64,000 bases of DNA from Brasenia schreberi (taxonomy: Eukaryota; Streptophyta; Magnoliopsida; Nymphaeales; Cabombaceae): positions 10,752,001 to 10,816,000 of the forward strand of contig JAYKKT010000089.1 in the NCBI GenBank assembly GCA_036023115.1, read 5' to 3'. Of this stretch, positions 61,601-64,000 are shown piece by piece; within the stretch, counting starts at the first letter, position 1; every line of letters starts with the position of its first letter. The notes below the pieces were generated by a model. The model ran no database searches and was not told the origin of the DNA. It worked only from the letters and a program-made list of their open reading frames with translations. The position numbers and the translations under genes are program-made.

Positions 61601-61874
61601 GACAGCCATGAGGGTCTTCGCTTTTATGTCAACCTGTTCAAAGAGTTGCCTTTAAATGATTTTCACATGTGAGTTCTCCACCTGATAAGCATTTGATTCT
61701 AGAAATAGATCATTGTTTTGTTTGTTTGTTCTTTCGGTTGTATGTGTTTGTTGCTGCATAAATAGTACACGACACTCTTCTGCTTTGTTTTGGTTATCCT
61801 ATTCAGAGTTTGTTATGACATGCCTATTAAATGCTTTCTATTGTGTCCGTAGAATTTCCAAGCTTTCCAAATGA
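57027..61874 (+). CDS. VPS36: VPS36, ESCRT-II subunit
   Basis: Eight exons join in phase: 57027-57656, 58400-58603, 60306-60399, 60466-60523, 60699-60768, 61349-61484, 61584-61668, 61853-61874, giving 432 residues, near the usual length. VPS36 belongs to ESCRT-II on endosomes, which sorts ubiquitinated membrane proteins into multivesicular bodies. The N-terminal GLUE domain is seen as [31 protein letters not shown] and [18 protein letters not shown], followed by [20 protein letters not shown] and, in the winged-helix part, [76 protein letters not shown] and [20 protein letters not shown]. The tail is the weakest part: exon 7 ends at a GTGAGT donor and exon 8 adds only IISKLSK. Without that splice the protein would stop at 61672. 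Confidence 0.94.
58606..58696. repeat. Compound microsatellite at the start of VPS36 intron 2
   Basis: CT, GT, AT, GT, AT and GT runs in series, beginning two bases after the exon 2 donor. Confidence 0.9.
60893..60951 (+). other. Cryptic exon-like 59-base segment in VPS36 intron 5
   Basis: Flanked by TACAG and by GGTCTTG-type donor (CAG then GTCTTG), and open in the incoming frame. Its length is not a multiple of three, so inclusion would shift the rest of VPS36. The family sequence goes directly from HSDEE to the exon at 61349, so it is not part of the main transcript model. Confidence 0.35.
61008..61224. mobile_element. Foldback MITE in VPS36 intron 5
   Basis: Arms 61008-61090 and 61132-61224 are inverted repeats over almost their whole length, sharing words such as GATCTTTGAGA, AACTGTGG, GATTTGAATTA and GCTTAAACAT. 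The right arm has about 10 extra bases. The loop is about 41 bases. AT- and TA-rich flanks hide any target duplication. Confidence 0.8.
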
Positions 61875-64000
61875 TTATGGATAAACGAAAGAACTGTTTG
61901 GACATCCAATCAAGGATGATGCTTGCGTAGCCCTACGGAGAAGTTAGAACTTTAAAATTCCAGGAATTGTTTTGGGAAGTGAAAAGCTTTGAAATCAGTT
62001 AAACAATTGAATTGTCAACCATGAAGACAAATGTTTTTTATTACAGTTCCCTCTATAATCAGCGGCTGTTCCTGCTCCAAAACAATCAGAAATCTTTTAG
62101 AGTTAATATGTATTTGGGAACATCAAATGCTACATATTTTCTTCAAAATTCATTCTGTCTGAATGTGTTCGTGAGGATGCTTAAACAACGTTGGTTTTGT
62201 GAGGGGCTTCATACTAACACAAGCAATAATGGTATCAAAAGATATTCCATACGTGAGTTATGATCTTCTGATGCCTTTCATGGAAAAAGGGGGAAATTTT
62301 GTGATTGAATAATGATCATTGGATGGATCAGTTTCCTCACAATGCATATTTCTACAACTCAGTTGGTTTTCCTTTTGCTAGCAATGAGGAACCATCTTCT
62401 TTTCAAAGTAAACCCTAGGTGAGGACGCAACCTCTTTACCTTTCCATGGCCCACTGGGCATGTCAATTTCAGAACAGATGGTTTATCTGTTGCTTCAACT
62501 GGATATTCAGATTTGATCTCTAGTCCATCCATCTGTTAAAACTTGATCGGTGTATTCTAATTTATAGTAAGTGATATGGCGTTCTTACTGTCCTGGTGAC
62601 TTAGTCAACAAGCGAGCATCCTAGACAGGACCAATTTGCAGTGTGGGTTTCTTCTGTTTTGGCTCCATGTCCACTTATACAATGAAATGCAATTTTGGAT
62701 GCCTTGGCGATTAAAATAGGCCATCTGTTTCTTTTCTTACTGATTTCCTTCTAACTCTTCTAGCAGAAAGAAAGGATGGCCTTTTGCATCAAAATCTTAT
62801 CACAATGATCTTGCAGGAAGAAAGAGACCAGTTTATTTGATGCATGGGTCTCTGCAACTGCAACTGTTCGTTAAGGCGATTCGTGTGCGGGTTTTCTATT
62901 TTCCCTTCCGGAGGTTTTTGTGTTGGATGGGGACAAGTAGAGATCATCACTAGTGGATATTAATGCGCGTAGATTAAAGATCGTGCTTTGGAGATAAATG
63001 CAATATGCGGTCCGACTCCTTCACCGCTCTGTCAAAGTTAAATTATTGTTCTCTTTGTGAACTGTGAATGATGTACATGGTCAATATTGTGAAAGTGTAT
63101 CAAAACAATCAAACCATCGTAAAAACTTTTCTTTTCCCTGAAAAACTGAAGCCTTTTTCTGCACTTCATACCATGTTATGTTGGTATTTCTGAATACGAC
63201 AGACGTTATATGCCCAATCGAATGCATCTGAGTTCTGATGCGAACTGATTAAATCGATTCAAACTGATGGTTTGGTTTGTTTTGTTTTTTAAAAGAAAAT
63301 TTGTATGGTTTGAAGGTTGTAACCGAACCATCAGAACCAAACGTAATCCATATAGATGTTTGTATTTTTGGTGTTGCATGCACAATTTTGGCTTTCACTA
63401 AGAATTATTAGTATGTAAACATTAGTCTATTGGATATTTCACTAAGCTGGTGACATAATGATCAAAGCCTACGATTTATTTGGTCTTAATATTGTGGAAG
63501 TGTTTATTAGCAAATTTTGATGGCTTTTCCTTTTAATATAGCATGGGTTCACACCCCACATTGCTATTCACACACGTAACCTTAGTAATGTCTAAAGAAC
63601 CACTCTAATGTTTTCTTTCTCTTTCTCCTGAATTCTCTTCTTTCTCCTCGCTCTCTCTGTCTCTCTCACTTTTCTAGCTACATTATTGCTAGAGGTGTTC
63701 CCCTCGCCATGCCAGCTTTTCTCTTTAGGTGAAATCCCTTTTCAAATAACAGAGTATAATCTAGATATATGACATGACACTGAAATTGGTGCCATAAATT
63801 TGTTGAGTGCGGAGATGGAGTTATTGTTTTGCGTTTGAAATGGACGAAGAATTTTACAATCGGTAAAAGTTGCTTACAAAATAAATTTGGTTAAAAATAT
63901 AACATTATTGTAACAATTCGTTCAAAAGAAAAAGGTGGAACAGAAAAAGTATGCATGGCTGTGACAGAACTGTGAATATACAAGCTTGAAAAGTAATTGT
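61875..64000. other. Downstream of VPS36; no gene seen
   Basis: The first part should be VPS36 3' untranslated region. No supported coding sequence follows; the 83-codon frame at 62012-62263 is not recognised. At about 63200-63345 lie GAACTGATTAAATCG and AACCGAACCATCAGAACC words like those of the 18143-18446 element. Confidence 0.5.

Overview
This is plant nuclear DNA. The genes have short exons and GT-AG introns, and their best matches by eye are land-plant families: EIN3/EIL, MOS4/SPF27, chloroplast geranylgeranyl reductase and VPS36. Much of the rest is LTR retrotransposons, RTE-type LINE remnants, hAT-like and foldback elements, and long (GA)n, (AT)n and (CT)n tracts. It is an angiosperm; the lineage cannot be resolved without a search.

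Layout. 1-1605 (minus): an intronless EIN3/EIL ethylene-response transcription factor running off the left edge, with three (GA)n tracts upstream (to about 3.7 kb). 3.7-12.1 kb: AT-rich DNA without genes, holding a LINE scrap, hAT-like pieces, microsatellites and duplications. 12134-18126: a full-length but dead Ty1/copia element (minus) with matching 5-bp target duplications. 19.0-24.8 kb: a nested pair, an older LTR element (LTRs near 19.05-20.12 and 23.60-24.81 kb) interrupted by a 2.8-kb Gypsy-like non-autonomous element (20421-23264). 24.8-30.7 kb: no genes; a 173-bp element at 28749-28921. 30711-33374: a 2.7-kb copia-type non-autonomous element with LTRs, PBS and PPT. 34446-36620 (minus): a TOM40 pseudogene that keeps its introns. 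38483-43473 (plus): intact six-exon MOS4/BCAS2/SPF27 gene whose 3.7-kb second intron hosts a 2.3-kb DNA element carrying gene-like fragments. 43.8-47.9 kb: RTE-LINE 3' end, a near-perfect hairpin (45640-45829), a homoserine dehydrogenase gene fragment (minus) and a copia 3' remnant. 49417-51540 (plus): two-exon geranylgeranyl diphosphate reductase, whose first ATG after the usual-looking leader is out of frame. 51.5-56.5 kb: microsatellites and RTE-LINE remnants. 57027-61874 (plus): eight-exon VPS36 (ESCRT-II), with a foldback element in intron 5. 61.9-64 kb: no gene seen.

The four main genes act in unrelated processes (ethylene signalling, Prp19-complex splicing and immunity, chlorophyll/tocopherol side-chain reduction, endosomal sorting), as expected for eukaryotic gene order. 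The two decayed duplicates (TOM40, homoserine dehydrogenase) keep exon-intron structure, so they came from DNA-level duplication and not retroposition. I found no convincing new multi-gene system. The observations most worth checking are the element inside the MOS4 intron, the 45.7-kb hairpin and the 5' end of the reductase gene. All comparisons with known families are from memory of those families; no search was run.
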